A DNA stretch of 64,000 nt from Rhizobium johnstonii 3841 (GTDB lineage Bacteria; Pseudomonadota; Alphaproteobacteria; Rhizobiales; Rhizobiaceae). The stretch is from contig NC_008378.1 in assembly GCF_000009265.1 (NCBI RefSeq), positions 496,001 through 560,000 on the forward strand, written 5' to 3'. Position numbers and translations under genes: made by a program. Below are positions 17,925 through 26,553 of this stretch, piece after piece (positions within the stretch are counted from its first letter, which is position 1; every line of letters starts with the position of its first letter). The notes below the pieces were generated by a model that saw nothing but the letters and a program-made list of their open reading frames with translations, made no database searches and had not been told where the DNA came from.

Positions 17925-19025
17925 TTAGCCTCCCTTGTCGGCTACGGGCTGGATGCCGGCTGCCGTCAGCACCGCGTTGCGCGTCTGCTGTTCGGGCAGG
18001 AGCTCGGCAAGAAGCTCAAAAAAATCCATGCGGCCGCGACGCACCAGCGTTTCGATCGACATGGAGATCGGTGAATGGGGCTCGGTGCGGCGGAAATAGC
18101 GCGCAACGGCGATCAGAAGTTCGAAGGCCTCTTCCCGAGAACGAATCATCTCGGCGCTGACAGGCCGCAGGCCGATGGCTTCGGACTCGTCGGTTTCAAC
18201 TGCCCGCAGTGGCTCGGATCCTTGCGAGGCAAGGGCTTGCGGAGCGGCCAAGGGCGCTTCGGTCGGCGCTTCGATTCCTGCCAGCATCCGGATTGCAGAT
18301 GCCGCCTCCTGCAACACATTGCGTGTATTCGAACTCGGTGGCGCCTGGTCGCCGCAGTGTTCGTCAAGTATTTCGACCATGCGATCGAAAGCGGCGATGC
18401 ATCCGGTCAGCACGTCGAGATAGGCTGACATCTGAGCGACACCGGCTTCCGCTGCCGCCTGCTGCAATTCCTTGCGTCGTTCGGTTTCGTTCGGCCGCTG
18501 CGAAAGCTGGAAATCCCAAAGCGAAAACTGCGCGAACTTTCCGCCGGGGATCAACGATGTCAAACGAATAGCCTGGATAAGCGTTCCTTCGCCGCCGACG
18601 CCGTTCAGTCCCGCAAACGGCGCAAACCGTTCCTCGACGTCACCATCTCCGATCGAATGCAAAGCGTCGAAATGCTTGTCTAAAAGCGACACGGTTGCGA
18701 CGTAAACGTCATGCAATCCAGAGAAGCCGCGCAGCCGCAGCTGCGCCTCTGCGAGCCATGCCAATACTTCGATGTCCTTGCTCTTTGAAGAAAGGATCTG
18801 CAATCCAAGATTGCTAACATCGTGCCAAGCAGGTGCAATCGTAATAGTCTCACCCGGGATAATACTACGTTCGGCTGTACGCGCGGCGTTTCTCGCGTCC
18901 TTAATTCTATAGTATATTTGGCTTCGCTCCCTTCTTGATATCGCAGGATTTTCTGCCGTTTTCGAAGAGCTCGAGCTCTCCTCGGAGATGCTGAGAATGG
19001 AGCTCGACGCGGCGATCGCCGACAT
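17925..19025 (-). CDS. tssA: ImpA/TssA: T6SS cap/baseplate assembly protein
   Basis: About 366 residues with the ImpA_N domain: SILSISEES near the start, QIYYRIKDARNAARTAER (~40-57), then SKSKDIEVLAWLAEAQLRLRGFSGLHDVY, the family's 'sKDlevaawLteallrl.GfaGl' signature. The C-terminal part (EAFELLIAVARYFRRTEPHSPISMSIE) matches 'al..l..va.yfr.tEPhSPvp.ll'. TssA organises sheath and tube polymerisation. I chose the ATG at 19025 because it puts the PIS-like segment near the N-terminus as in homologues, although its ribosome site is weak. That start lies inside the 5' end of clpV on the opposite strand, so the two genes overlap head to head by about 29-38 bases. Confidence 0.88.
   Translation of the reverse strand: MSAIAASSSILSISEESSSSSKTAENPAISRRERSQIYYRIKDARNAARTAERSIIPGETITIAPAWHDVSNLGLQILSSKSKDIEVLAWLAEAQLRLRGFSGLHDVYVATVSLLDKHFDALHSIGDGDVEERFAPFAGLNGVGGEGTLIQAIRLTSLIPGGKFAQFSLWDFQLSQRPNETERRKELQQAAAEAGVAQMSAYLDVLTGCIAAFDRMVEILDEHCGDQAPPSSNTRNVLQEAASAIRMLAGIEAPTEAPLAAPQALASQGSEPLRAVETDESEAIGLRPVSAEMIRSREEAFELLIAVARYFRRTEPHSPISMSIETLVRRGRMDFFELLAELLPEQQTRNAVLTAAGIQPVADKGG
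18895..18996 (+). promoter_or_regulatory. AT-rich candidate promoter of clpV inside impA
   Basis: Because the impA and clpV coding starts overlap, promoters must lie inside coding DNA. The clearest break in the local GC-rich composition is at 18900-18922 (TTAATTCTATAGTATATTTG), within the impA 5' region and ~75 bases before the clpV start; TATAGT at 18909-18914 and TATATT at 18913-18918 could serve as -10 boxes. A GGAG at 18984-18987 is nine bases before the ATG at 18997. Another AT-rich run (GGGATAATACTAC) sits at about 18857-18869. The promoter role is inferred from composition and position only. Confidence 0.35.
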
Positions 19026-21561
19026 CCCGCGGGAGGATGGCGCCTCGCTCGCGCTCTCCCCGAACCTGCTCGCCCTTGGACGGGAATCCTTTCTGGTTGC
19101 ATCGCTGCAGTGCGGGCGGAATGTCGTGCTTTTGGCCGACCTGCTTGCCGCGCTGATCAACGAGCCGGCATTGCGGGCGGTGACGCGCGGCATTGCCCCG
19201 TCGATGCGCAATCTGGACAGAGCGATGCTCGACAGCTTGCTGGAGACGGCGGCGCCAGGCGCGTCGGAACAGTTTTCCGTGCCCGCCACCCCGTCCGGTG
19301 ACAATGAATTCCTGCGGCTCTACACCCACGACATGACCGCGGATGCCCGCGCGGGCCGCACCGACCCGGTCATCGGTCGCGATCGCGAATTGCGGCAGTT
19401 GATCGATATCCTGATGCGTCGGCGGCAGAACAATCCGATCCTCGTCGGCGAGGCGGGTGTCGGCAAGACTGCGGTGGCGGAAGCTCTGGCGCTGGAGATC
19501 GCCGCCGGCAACGTGCCGGCCCGATTGAAGGACGTGAAGCTGCTGCTGCTGGACCTGAGCCTGCTGCAGGCCGGGGCCGGCGTCAAAGGCGAGTTCGAAC
19601 GGCGGCTGCATGGCGTGGTCGATGCGGTGAAGACGTCGCCGGAGCCGATCATTCTGTTCATTGACGAGGCGCATGGGCTGATCGGCGCGGGCGGACAGGC
19701 AGGGCAGGGCGATGCCGCCAATATCCTGAAACCCGCTTTGGCGCGCGGCGAACTGCGGACGATCGCGGCGACGACCTGGAGCGAATACAAGCGCTTCATC
19801 GAAAAGGACGCCGCACTCACCCGCCGCTTTCAGACCGTACATGTCCGCGAGCCGGACGAAGAAGCCGCCATCCGCATGCTGCGAGGCGTGGCGGAAGGTC
19901 TGAAAACCCACCACAAGGTCCGCATCCGCGACGAGGCGATCGTCGCCGCCGTCCGGCTTTCGGCGAGATATCTGCCGGACCGGCAGCTTCCCGACAAGGC
20001 AATCAGCCTGATCGATACGGCAGCTGCTGCGGTAGCGCTGGCGCGCCAGACGACGCCGGAGGCGCTGAAGTTGCTCGCCGACGAGCGCGATCTTCTGGAA
20101 ACCGAGTCGAGCTGGCTCGCACGCGAACCGGAGACGCCGGAAAAGCGCGCCCGGCTTGGCGAAATCGCAGGCAAGCAGCAGCAGATCGTCCTGGAGATCG
20201 AGACGCTTCGGTCGAAATTCGACGAAGAAAACCGGCTCGTCCGGGAGGCCGACCGATTGGAGGAGTTCTTCTCGCCCGACGACGCCGTCGTCCCGCTGGC
20301 GCCGGCCGACAAGACCGGCGACGGCACGAATGTCGCGCCTTTCCCGTCGCAGGCGATGACGGCGGAAAGCGCACGCGCAGCACTTGCTGTCACTGAACGG
20401 AGCCTGGCGACAGTCGCGGACCAAACGCCGCTCCTGCCGCGCGTCGTCGACAAGGAAATCGTTGCCGCCGTTGTTGCCCGCTGGACCGGCATTCCCGTCG
20501 GCAAGCTGCTGTCGGACCAGATCGAGACCGTCAAGACGCTCGATGCCCGTCTGAAGGAGAGGGTGCTTGGCCAGGACGCGGCGATCGAGCGGATCGCTTC
20601 GGCCATGCGGGCCGCCCGCGCCGGGCTTTCCGATCCGCGGCGGCCGCCGGCCGTCTTCCTGCTGGTCGGCATGTCCGGCACCGGCAAGACCGAAACTGCG
20701 CTTTCGCTCGCCGATATGCTCTATGGCGGCAGCCGGTACCTCACGACCATCAACATGTCCGAGTTCAAGGAGGAGCATAAGATTTCCATGCTCCTCGGCT
20801 CGCCCCCCGGTTATGTCGGTTACGGCGAAGGCGGCGTGCTCACCGAGGCGGTGAGGCGCAGGCCCTATGGGGTGCTGCTGCTCGACGAGATCGACAAGGC
20901 GCATCCGGGTGTCCAGGAAATCTTCTATCAGGTGTTCGACAAGGGAACGCTGCGCGACGGCGAAGGCCGGGACATCGATTTCAAGAACACCACCATCGTC
21001 ATGACGGCGAATACCGGTTCGGAGATGATCGCCGCACTTGTCGCTGATCCCGACACGATGCCGGAGGCAGAGGCGCTCGAAGCGCTGCTGGCGCCGGAAT
21101 TGCAGAAGCATTTCAAGCCGGCCTTCCTTGGTCGCACGACGGTGCTGCCCTTCATGCCGCTTGGTAACGAGACCCTTTCGGGCATCGTCGATATCCAGAT
21201 CGGCCGTATCCGCGAGAGGGTCGAGGCCACCTACGGCACCAAGCTTTCATTGTCGCCGGAAGCCCGCGACGCGCTGATTTCCCGGGCGCGCACCAGCGAG
21301 GTGGGCGCCCGCGCGATCGAGGTCATGATCGCCCGCGACCTCTTGCCTGTGCTTTCGACGTTTTTCCTCGATGCCGTTGGGCAGGGGAAGAAAATTAGCG
21401 GGGTCGCCATCGGATACGACGGCCATCGCTTCGGCCTCGATGCCGAAGAGGCCGCCCCACAGGAATTCGACACGCCGGGAGAAAACCGGTTGTCGGATGA
21501 AGTAACCCCGAGCCGCAAGCGCACTCGGGGAGCAGCGAGAAGAAAGGCAACTACGCCTTAG
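18997..21561 (+). CDS. clpV: ClpV/TssH: T6SS sheath-disassembly AAA+ ATPase
   Basis: About 854 residues, Clp/Hsp100 type with two AAA+ modules. AAA1 has Walker A GEAGVGKTAVAEAL and Walker B ILFIDEAHGL; the middle helical region follows; AAA2 has GMSGTGKTETALSLADMLYGG, VLLLDEIDKAHPG and sensor-like TTIVMTANTGSEM. ClpV extracts TssC from contracted sheaths and recycles them. The N-terminal domain is short and divergent. ATG codons at 18988 and 18997 are possible; I prefer 18997 because GGAG lies nine bases upstream, whereas for 18988 it abuts the codon. First gene of the plus-strand T6SS operon, 41 bases before hcp. Confidence 0.95.
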   Translation: MELDAAIADIPREDGASLALSPNLLALGRESFLVASLQCGRNVVLLADLLAALINEPALRAVTRGIAPSMRNLDRAMLDSLLETAAPGASEQFSVPATPSGDNEFLRLYTHDMTADARAGRTDPVIGRDRELRQLIDILMRRRQNNPILVGEAGVGKTAVAEALALEIAAGNVPARLKDVKLLLLDLSLLQAGAGVKGEFERRLHGVVDAVKTSPEPIILFIDEAHGLIGAGGQAGQGDAANILKPALARGELRTIAATTWSEYKRFIEKDAALTRRFQTVHVREPDEEAAIRMLRGVAEGLKTHHKVRIRDEAIVAAVRLSARYLPDRQLPDKAISLIDTAAAAVALARQTTPEALKLLADERDLLETESSWLAREPETPEKRARLGEIAGKQQQIVLEIETLRSKFDEENRLVREADRLEEFFSPDDAVVPLAPADKTGDGTNVAPFPSQAMTAESARAALAVTERSLATVADQTPLLPRVVDKEIVAAVVARWTGIPVGKLLSDQIETVKTLDARLKERVLGQDAAIERIASAMRAARAGLSDPRRPPAVFLLVGMSGTGKTETALSLADMLYGGSRYLTTINMSEFKEEHKISMLLGSPPGYVGYGEGGVLTEAVRRRPYGVLLLDEIDKAHPGVQEIFYQVFDKGTLRDGEGRDIDFKNTTIVMTANTGSEMIAALVADPDTMPEAEALEALLAPELQKHFKPAFLGRTTVLPFMPLGNETLSGIVDIQIGRIRERVEATYGTKLSLSPEARDALISRARTSEVGARAIEVMIARDLLPVLSTFFLDAVGQGKKISGVAIGYDGHRFGLDAEEAAPQEFDTPGENRLSDEVTPSRKRTRGAARRKATTP

Positions 21562-21602
21562 ACGCAACTAGGCACTCAACCGCCAACAGGAGAGCTGACA
21601 GC

Positions 21603-22079
21603 ATGCCGATTTATCTTCAGATCGACGGTATCCAGGGGGATGCTACCCACGAGCAGCATCGCAAATGGATGGATATCGAAGCCATCCACTGGAATGTAGC
21701 CCGCAACATGAACACGTCCGCTGGTTCGGCGGCGAACCGTGAAGCTTCCGAGCCGACCGTTTCGGAAGTGATCCTCACCAAGGTCAGCGACTCCTCGTCG
21801 ACCAAGCTTTTCCAGGAGGCCTGCTCGGGCCGTACCGGCAAGCGCTCCGTCATCCATCTCGTCACCACGGGCAATCCTGGCGACACCTATATCGAGTACT
21901 CCCTCGAAAATACGCTGATCGCCAGCTACTCGATCGATTCCAACGGCGACCGCCCGGTCGAGACGATCAAGCTGAACTTCACCAAGATGGAAGTGAAGTA
22001 CACGCCTTACGACGACAAGCACTCGCCGCAGTCGCCGATGATCGCTTCTTACGATCTCGCGACCACCAAGGCCGCTTAA
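21603..22079 (+). CDS. hcp: Hcp: T6SS inner-tube protein
   Basis: 158 residues, the same size as A. tumefaciens Hcp. MPIYLQIDGIQGDATHEQHRKWMDIEAIHW is the classic Hcp opening; the later segments SEVILTKVSDSSSTKLFQEACSG and LNFTKMEVKYTPYD are also typical. Hexameric Hcp rings stack into the tube that is expelled by sheath contraction and may carry effectors in its lumen. A good ribosome site (AGGAGA, ten bases upstream) and a stable hairpin directly after the stop suggest this gene is expressed more strongly than those downstream. Confidence 0.97.
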   Translation: MPIYLQIDGIQGDATHEQHRKWMDIEAIHWNVARNMNTSAGSAANREASEPTVSEVILTKVSDSSSTKLFQEACSGRTGKRSVIHLVTTGNPGDTYIEYSLENTLIASYSIDSNGDRPVETIKLNFTKMEVKYTPYDDKHSPQSPMIASYDLATTKAA

Positions 22080-22094
22080 GGTTTCCCGACACAG

Positions 22095-22120
22095 GCAGTG
22101 CCAGCCCTGGCTGGCACTGC
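22095..22120 (+). terminator. Hairpin after hcp (partial terminator/attenuator)
   Basis: A perfect 10-base inverted repeat, GCAGTGCCAG (22095-22104) and CTGGCACTGC (22111-22120), with a six-base loop, starts 16 bases after the hcp stop. The sequence beyond has T-rich patches (TGTTTTCGG, TTGTCTTTTCC) rather than an immediate U run. In a 137-base gap between hcp and the next gene it is well placed to reduce read-through and to protect hcp mRNA from 3' decay. Confidence 0.65.
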
Positions 22121-22228
22121 GACCCGTGTTTTCGGTTGTCTTTTCCATTCCTGGGGGAGGCCAATCAAACAGCTGTTTTCGCAGATGAGTTGAGAGACAT
22201 CCTTGCGCTTTAGACAATGGAGATGATC

Positions 22229-23305
22229 GTGTCGGCTGCAACTGATCGTTTGAACGATATTCTTATAGAATTGCCCAAGTACAAATCCCAATGGGAGACG
22301 AATGTCGCCAATCCCTATGTGCGGGCTTACGATCTCGCCATCGACAATTACCAGAAAACCACAAAGGCCCAGGAAGCCCGCGACCGCATGCTGGCCGAGC
22401 TTTTCGTGTTTTCTGCTTCGGTCCTGACGGGCAGCATCATGATGGCCGCCTTCGCCACGACTTCGGTGCGTGTGCTGGCGGGGCGCACGGCGCTACGCGT
22501 GATCTGCAACAACAATCTCAACCGCACCTTCGACCTGATGCATGCCGCCGCCACCAGCAAGCCGGTGATGTTTGCGCTCGGTGGCGTGCTCGACGAGGCC
22601 AAGAAGCTCGCCAACAAGCAGGTGACCAGCGCTGCGGAAAAGCTGACGAGCAGCGCGCCGATCGCCTCTGCGCCGACCGCCCTCAATTTCATGACGCGGA
22701 TCGCCGATTTCATCGACACCAACCACATCTGCGTGCATGATTTCGTCAGGGGCGTGCAGCAGGACAATTCGATCAGCGAGGCCAACAAATCCAGGCTTGC
22801 CGATCTGGTCGGCAAGACGCCGTTCTGCAATCCGCCGGAGAGCCGGCGCGTCGACGAAAACAGGCTGTCCCGGAAGATGGAGCTCTTGTTCCACATGAGC
22901 GCGGTTCTGGATTCCGACAAGCTCGTGACCTATGTGCCTGCCACCGGCGGGACCGCCGGCGGCATGGGCCGGGATATCGAATACAGCAAGAACGCCATTC
23001 CGCAGCTGCCTTCGGCAACGGATTATCCGAAGGCCACTTCGCCCCGCTTTATCGGCCGGCCGCTCCAGCCTTTCGAACCCGGTCAGCGTGTCGAATACGA
23101 CAATATCGGATCGGTCGTGCGGGATCGCATCAATACGCTCAGCCGTCTTACCGGCAATTCATCCTTCTATCCCGAGCAGAATTTTGCCGAAAAGCTGCTG
23201 GTCGACCCCACAGGCAGCGCGCAATTGGCGAAGGCGGAGCAGATCATCAACCGTCTGTCCACCGAAGCGCGGCCCAAGCAGCTCACCGACGTCAGGATGA
23301 TCTGA
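22229..23305 (+). CDS. Unrecognised T6SS-operon protein between hcp and vgrG
   Basis: About 358 residues with no family I recognise. A hydrophobic segment (residues ~50-75, LFVFSASVLTGSIMMAAFATT) and an Ala-rich helical region (~105-150) suggest membrane contact; the C-terminal 120 residues are polar, with PATGGTAGGMGRDIEYSKNAIPQLP and RPLQPFEPGQRVEYDNIGS. There is no signal peptide. The GTG at 22229 has GGAG six bases upstream; ATGs at 22217 and 22223 lack a spaced ribosome site. In A. tumefaciens the matching slot (between hcp and vgrG) holds the Tae effector and its immunity gene, so position suggests a secreted effector or chaperone, followed by a periplasmic partner. That role is inference. 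Confidence 0.5.
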   Translation: MSAATDRLNDILIELPKYKSQWETNVANPYVRAYDLAIDNYQKTTKAQEARDRMLAELFVFSASVLTGSIMMAAFATTSVRVLAGRTALRVICNNNLNRTFDLMHAAATSKPVMFALGGVLDEAKKLANKQVTSAAEKLTSSAPIASAPTALNFMTRIADFIDTNHICVHDFVRGVQQDNSISEANKSRLADLVGKTPFCNPPESRRVDENRLSRKMELLFHMSAVLDSDKLVTYVPATGGTAGGMGRDIEYSKNAIPQLPSATDYPKATSPRFIGRPLQPFEPGQRVEYDNIGSVVRDRINTLSRLTGNSSFYPEQNFAEKLLVDPTGSAQLAKAEQIINRLSTEARPKQLTDVRMI

Positions 23306-23314
23306 GGGGTGTCG

Positions 23315-24244
23315 ATGCTGTTGACGGATCTCCTGAAGCCGCACGGATTGATGGGTCGTATGCGCTGGCCGCTGGTTGCGGCCGCTCTCGTCTGCGCCAT
23401 GGCCGCAAGTGCTGCCGGCATGGTTGGCGCGTCTGATACCACCGATCAATCCCTGCTTCAGATCGAGCAGGTGGCGTCGCGCCTTTCCGGCACGCCTGCC
23501 GCTGTCGAAAATGTCGCGAAGGCTGCGGCCGATCGGGGCATTTCGGCGACTTCGGATGCGCAGCCGCTGCTTGAAACGGCGGCGCGGTCTTCCTTCAAGG
23601 CCGACAGCATGCTTGCCGAAATATCGAAAGCCGTGGGTGAGGCAGGCGACGGTGCCGCTGATCCGAGGGCCTTCGCCAAAACGGCAGCGGCTCTGGAAGA
23701 GGGACAGACGAAGGTCGCTCGCATGTATGAAGCGCAGGACCAAACAACGGCGAAAGACATCGAAACGCGTCTTGCCAACCCGGACAACGGTCCGCGTATC
23801 AGTCGGCTTGCCGATCTGATGGCCGGCCCGGATCTCGCCGTGGACACCGCTTTTACCGCACAGCTCATGTATCTCTGCCTTGAGGCTCTTTCCAATTCCG
23901 ATGTCGAGACACTGGCGTCCGCTTCAAAGGACAAGCTGCAATCCGAAATGCAGGGCGTGATCTCGTCGCTGCGTTCGAAGAGCGAGAACGAAAAGCCGGT
24001 TCCCAAGGACATAGCGCGGGCGAACGAAAAGACGCGCCTGGCCTTTGTGCTGGCCACTCTGTCTCCGGAAGACGTCTCGGTGCTGACGGATTTCTACGAG
24101 AGCCCGGGTGGAAAGGCCAAGCGCGACGCGCTCATCGAAAGTTACAGGCGGGCGTCCGATCAGGCCAATACCGAAATGCTGGGGCAGTATTTCCAGGCAC
24201 TGGCGGATTTTCTCAAAACCCATCCTCCGACGCAACAGCAGTAG
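23315..24244 (+). CDS. Exported DUF2059-like protein, possible periplasmic immunity partner
   Basis: About 309 residues. The N-terminus has basic residues, then a hydrophobic core ending in an Ala-rich stretch (RWPLVAAALVCAMAASAAGMVGA), consistent with a signal peptide or an N-terminal anchor. The middle is helical. The C-terminal segment LSPEDVSVLTDFYESPGGKAKRDALIESYRRA resembles the DUF2059 core ('fYrSpeGkk'). The ATG at 23315 has GAGGGG five bases upstream; a GTG at 23309 overlaps that site. It follows the preceding gene by nine bases and precedes vgrG by 31. An exported protein paired with an unknown cytoplasmic gene in the effector slot of a T6SS operon could be an immunity protein; this is a hypothesis. 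Confidence 0.5.
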   Translation: MLLTDLLKPHGLMGRMRWPLVAAALVCAMAASAAGMVGASDTTDQSLLQIEQVASRLSGTPAAVENVAKAAADRGISATSDAQPLLETAARSSFKADSMLAEISKAVGEAGDGAADPRAFAKTAAALEEGQTKVARMYEAQDQTTAKDIETRLANPDNGPRISRLADLMAGPDLAVDTAFTAQLMYLCLEALSNSDVETLASASKDKLQSEMQGVISSLRSKSENEKPVPKDIARANEKTRLAFVLATLSPEDVSVLTDFYESPGGKAKRDALIESYRRASDQANTEMLGQYFQALADFLKTHPPTQQQ

Positions 24245-24275
24245 TAATTCGGCTCCCAAGACGGAACGTGATGTT

Positions 24276-26540
24276 ATGGACGATTTGCAATCCCTCGCCG
24301 CGGATTTCATCCAGGCGAACCGTATTCTGAAGATCGTCTCGCCGCTCGGCGAAGACCAGCTTCTGCCGGAGCGGGTGACGATCGAGGAAGGTATTTCCTC
24401 GCTCTTTGAAATCAGGCTTTCGGCCCGCGCCAAGAAGCCGTCCGTCAAGCCGGAGGAACTGATCGGCCGGCTGATGGATGTCTCCGTCGAGGTGCAGCAG
24501 GGTGACGATGGCGGCGGCGTGCGCCGGCCGTTCAACGGCCTGGTGACCGAACTCAACGAGGGGCCGCCCATCACCCGCGGCCTCAGATCCTATTCCATGG
24601 TGCTGCGGCCGCAAATGTGGCTCCTTTCGCGCCGTTCCGACTGCCGCATCTGGATGGATAAGACCGCGGTCGATATCGTCGAGACGCTGTTTTCCGAGCA
24701 CGGCATCCCGGCGCCGGATACCTCAGGCGTGATCACACCACCGCCGCCGCAGCATTATTCGGTGCAGTGGAACGAAACGGACCTAGCCTATCTCACCCGC
24801 CGTTTCGAGGAAGACGGCCTGTTCTATTGGTTCTCCCATGAGGACGGCAAACACAAGCTGCATGTGGCCGATGGTGCAAGATCCTGGCTCGGTCCGTCGC
24901 CCTCGGCGCAGGGTGAGGGGCGGGTTCGCCTCGCGCAAGGCTCCTCGGATCGCAACCATATCAACGAGTGGAGCCGGCGCTATTCCTATGTGCCGGGCCA
25001 GCGGGCAGGCGCCGACTGGAATTTCGAAACGCCGCGCATGGTGCCGGGCACCATGACCCCGTCGCTGGTGCAGATGCCGGAAGCGACCAAGCGCGAGCTT
25101 TACGAATATCCGGCGCGCATTTCTTCCGTGACCGAGGCGGAGCGGGCGGAAAAACTCAGGATGCAGGCCTCCGAAGCAGATCACGACCGGGTCTTCGGCG
25201 CCTCCACATCCCGCATTCTGGAGGCGGGGCGCCGCTTCACCCCCTATGAAGTCGCCCATCCCGACCACGTCTATGAGGAACATGTGGTGGTCAAGGCGGT
25301 GCATACCGTCGTCGACCGTTCCTACGAGACGAACAGCAACGAGCCGGAATACACGAACACATTCGAGGCGGTGCCGTCGCGGGTGGCGATGACGCCGCAT
25401 CGCGAGACGAAACGGCCGCGGATCGAGGGCACCCAGGTGGCGATCGTCGCCGGCCCTTCCGGCGAGGAAATCCATCCCGACCAGTACGGTCGCATCAAGC
25501 TGTGGTTCCCTTGGGATCGCAAGGCCAAGAAGGACGGTTCCGACACCTGCTGGGTGCGCGTCAGCCAGGTCTGGGGAGGCGGGACCTGGGGCGCCCAGGT
25601 CATCCCGCGCATCGGCATGGAGGTGATGGTCGCCTTCGTCGACGGCGATCCCGACCGGCCGCTGGTGACGGGCGTGGTGCCCAATCCCAGCAATGCAGTT
25701 CCTTACGACCTGCCGGCCAACAAGACGCGTATGGTCATGCGCTCGAACACGCATAAGGGCACTGGCTTCAACGAGATGACGTTCGAAGACGAGTCTGGCC
25801 AGGAAAACATGTTCTTCCATGCGCAGAAGGACCAGACGACGCGCGTACTGAATGACCGCACCAAGCGCATCGATCGCCACGAAGTTTCGGCGATCGGCGC
25901 CAACCGAACGGTCGAAGTCGGCGGCAACCAGAAACACGAAGTCGGCGGTTCGATGAACACCGTCGTCGGCGGCACGGGGCCGATGGCAATGGCGCTTATG
26001 GGGGCTGTCAGCGGTCTTTCCGGACATACGGCCGGGCTGCTGGCGCAGGCTGGGCAAATTGCAGGCGGCGGTGGGCCGGGGCTTGCCGCCTTTGCCGGCA
26101 CGCTTGCGTCGTCGGCGCTTGGTTTCCTAGGCGCCGGTGGTCTTGGCAGCCGTGAAGGGGTCGTCTCGGGGCCAAGCCCGCGCGCCGATGCCGGTACGGC
26201 ACTTGCCGGTTCAGGGACCGGTGTGGGCGATGCCGCCTCCGGCCTGTTTCCGCTGCCCGGCATCATGAACACCATCGTCGGCTCGTTCAAATCCGACACG
26301 ATCGGCATCGCCCGCGCCGAGCAGATCGGCGTCAGCAAGGTGACCAATGTCGGCCAGACATCGCTGGAGAGCGTCGGAAAATTCAAGAAGATCGCCGTCG
26401 GCGAGGAATTCGTCATCGAATGCGGCGATTCCAAATTCATCATGAAGGCGAATGGCGAAGTGATCATCCTCGGCAAGACGTTCAACTTCGTCGCCACCGA
26501 ACACTTCCAGATGCGCGGCAAGCCGATTGATCTGAACTGA
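24276..26540 (+). CDS. vgrG: VgrG: T6SS spike protein with Gly/Ala-rich insertion
   Basis: 754 residues. The gp27-like hub domains occupy ~1-380 (VQWNETDLAYLTRRFEEDGLFYWF is the hallmark), an OB-fold gp5-like domain ~387-470 (IHPDQYGRIKLWFPWDR, WVRVSQVWGG, PRIGMEVMVAFVDGDPDRP), then a triple-stranded beta-helix with repeated hydrophilic turns (EVGGNQKHEVGGSMNTVVGG). Unusually, residues ~567-662 are a Gly/Ala-rich, partly hydrophobic insertion (GPMAMALMGAVSGLSG, GLAAFAGTLASSALGFLGAGG), after which the beta-helix resumes and ends with ECGDSKFIMKANGEVIILGKTF. No separate enzymatic tail is visible, so cargo is probably carried by the adaptor/PAAR genes that follow. Start at ATG 24276 fits the hub domain; no conserved sequence lies upstream. 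Confidence 0.95.
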   Translation: MDDLQSLAADFIQANRILKIVSPLGEDQLLPERVTIEEGISSLFEIRLSARAKKPSVKPEELIGRLMDVSVEVQQGDDGGGVRRPFNGLVTELNEGPPITRGLRSYSMVLRPQMWLLSRRSDCRIWMDKTAVDIVETLFSEHGIPAPDTSGVITPPPPQHYSVQWNETDLAYLTRRFEEDGLFYWFSHEDGKHKLHVADGARSWLGPSPSAQGEGRVRLAQGSSDRNHINEWSRRYSYVPGQRAGADWNFETPRMVPGTMTPSLVQMPEATKRELYEYPARISSVTEAERAEKLRMQASEADHDRVFGASTSRILEAGRRFTPYEVAHPDHVYEEHVVVKAVHTVVDRSYETNSNEPEYTNTFEAVPSRVAMTPHRETKRPRIEGTQVAIVAGPSGEEIHPDQYGRIKLWFPWDRKAKKDGSDTCWVRVSQVWGGGTWGAQVIPRIGMEVMVAFVDGDPDRPLVTGVVPNPSNAVPYDLPANKTRMVMRSNTHKGTGFNEMTFEDESGQENMFFHAQKDQTTRVLNDRTKRIDRHEVSAIGANRTVEVGGNQKHEVGGSMNTVVGGTGPMAMALMGAVSGLSGHTAGLLAQAGQIAGGGGPGLAAFAGTLASSALGFLGAGGLGSREGVVSGPSPRADAGTALAGSGTGVGDAASGLFPLPGIMNTIVGSFKSDTIGIARAEQIGVSKVTNVGQTSLESVGKFKKIAVGEEFVIECGDSKFIMKANGEVIILGKTFNFVATEHFQMRGKPIDLN

Positions 26541-26553
26541 GGAGGAAGTTCGC

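Noticed and set aside
18907..21111. A 734-codon open frame on the minus strand across clpV
   Set aside because: It is antisense to clpV, has low-complexity Arg-rich composition and no family; high-GC genes often have open antisense frames.
22112..22135. Sigma-54 promoter starting with TGGCAC after hcp
   Set aside because: The -12 element TTGC is not at the required spacing; the TGGCAC is part of the hairpin arm.
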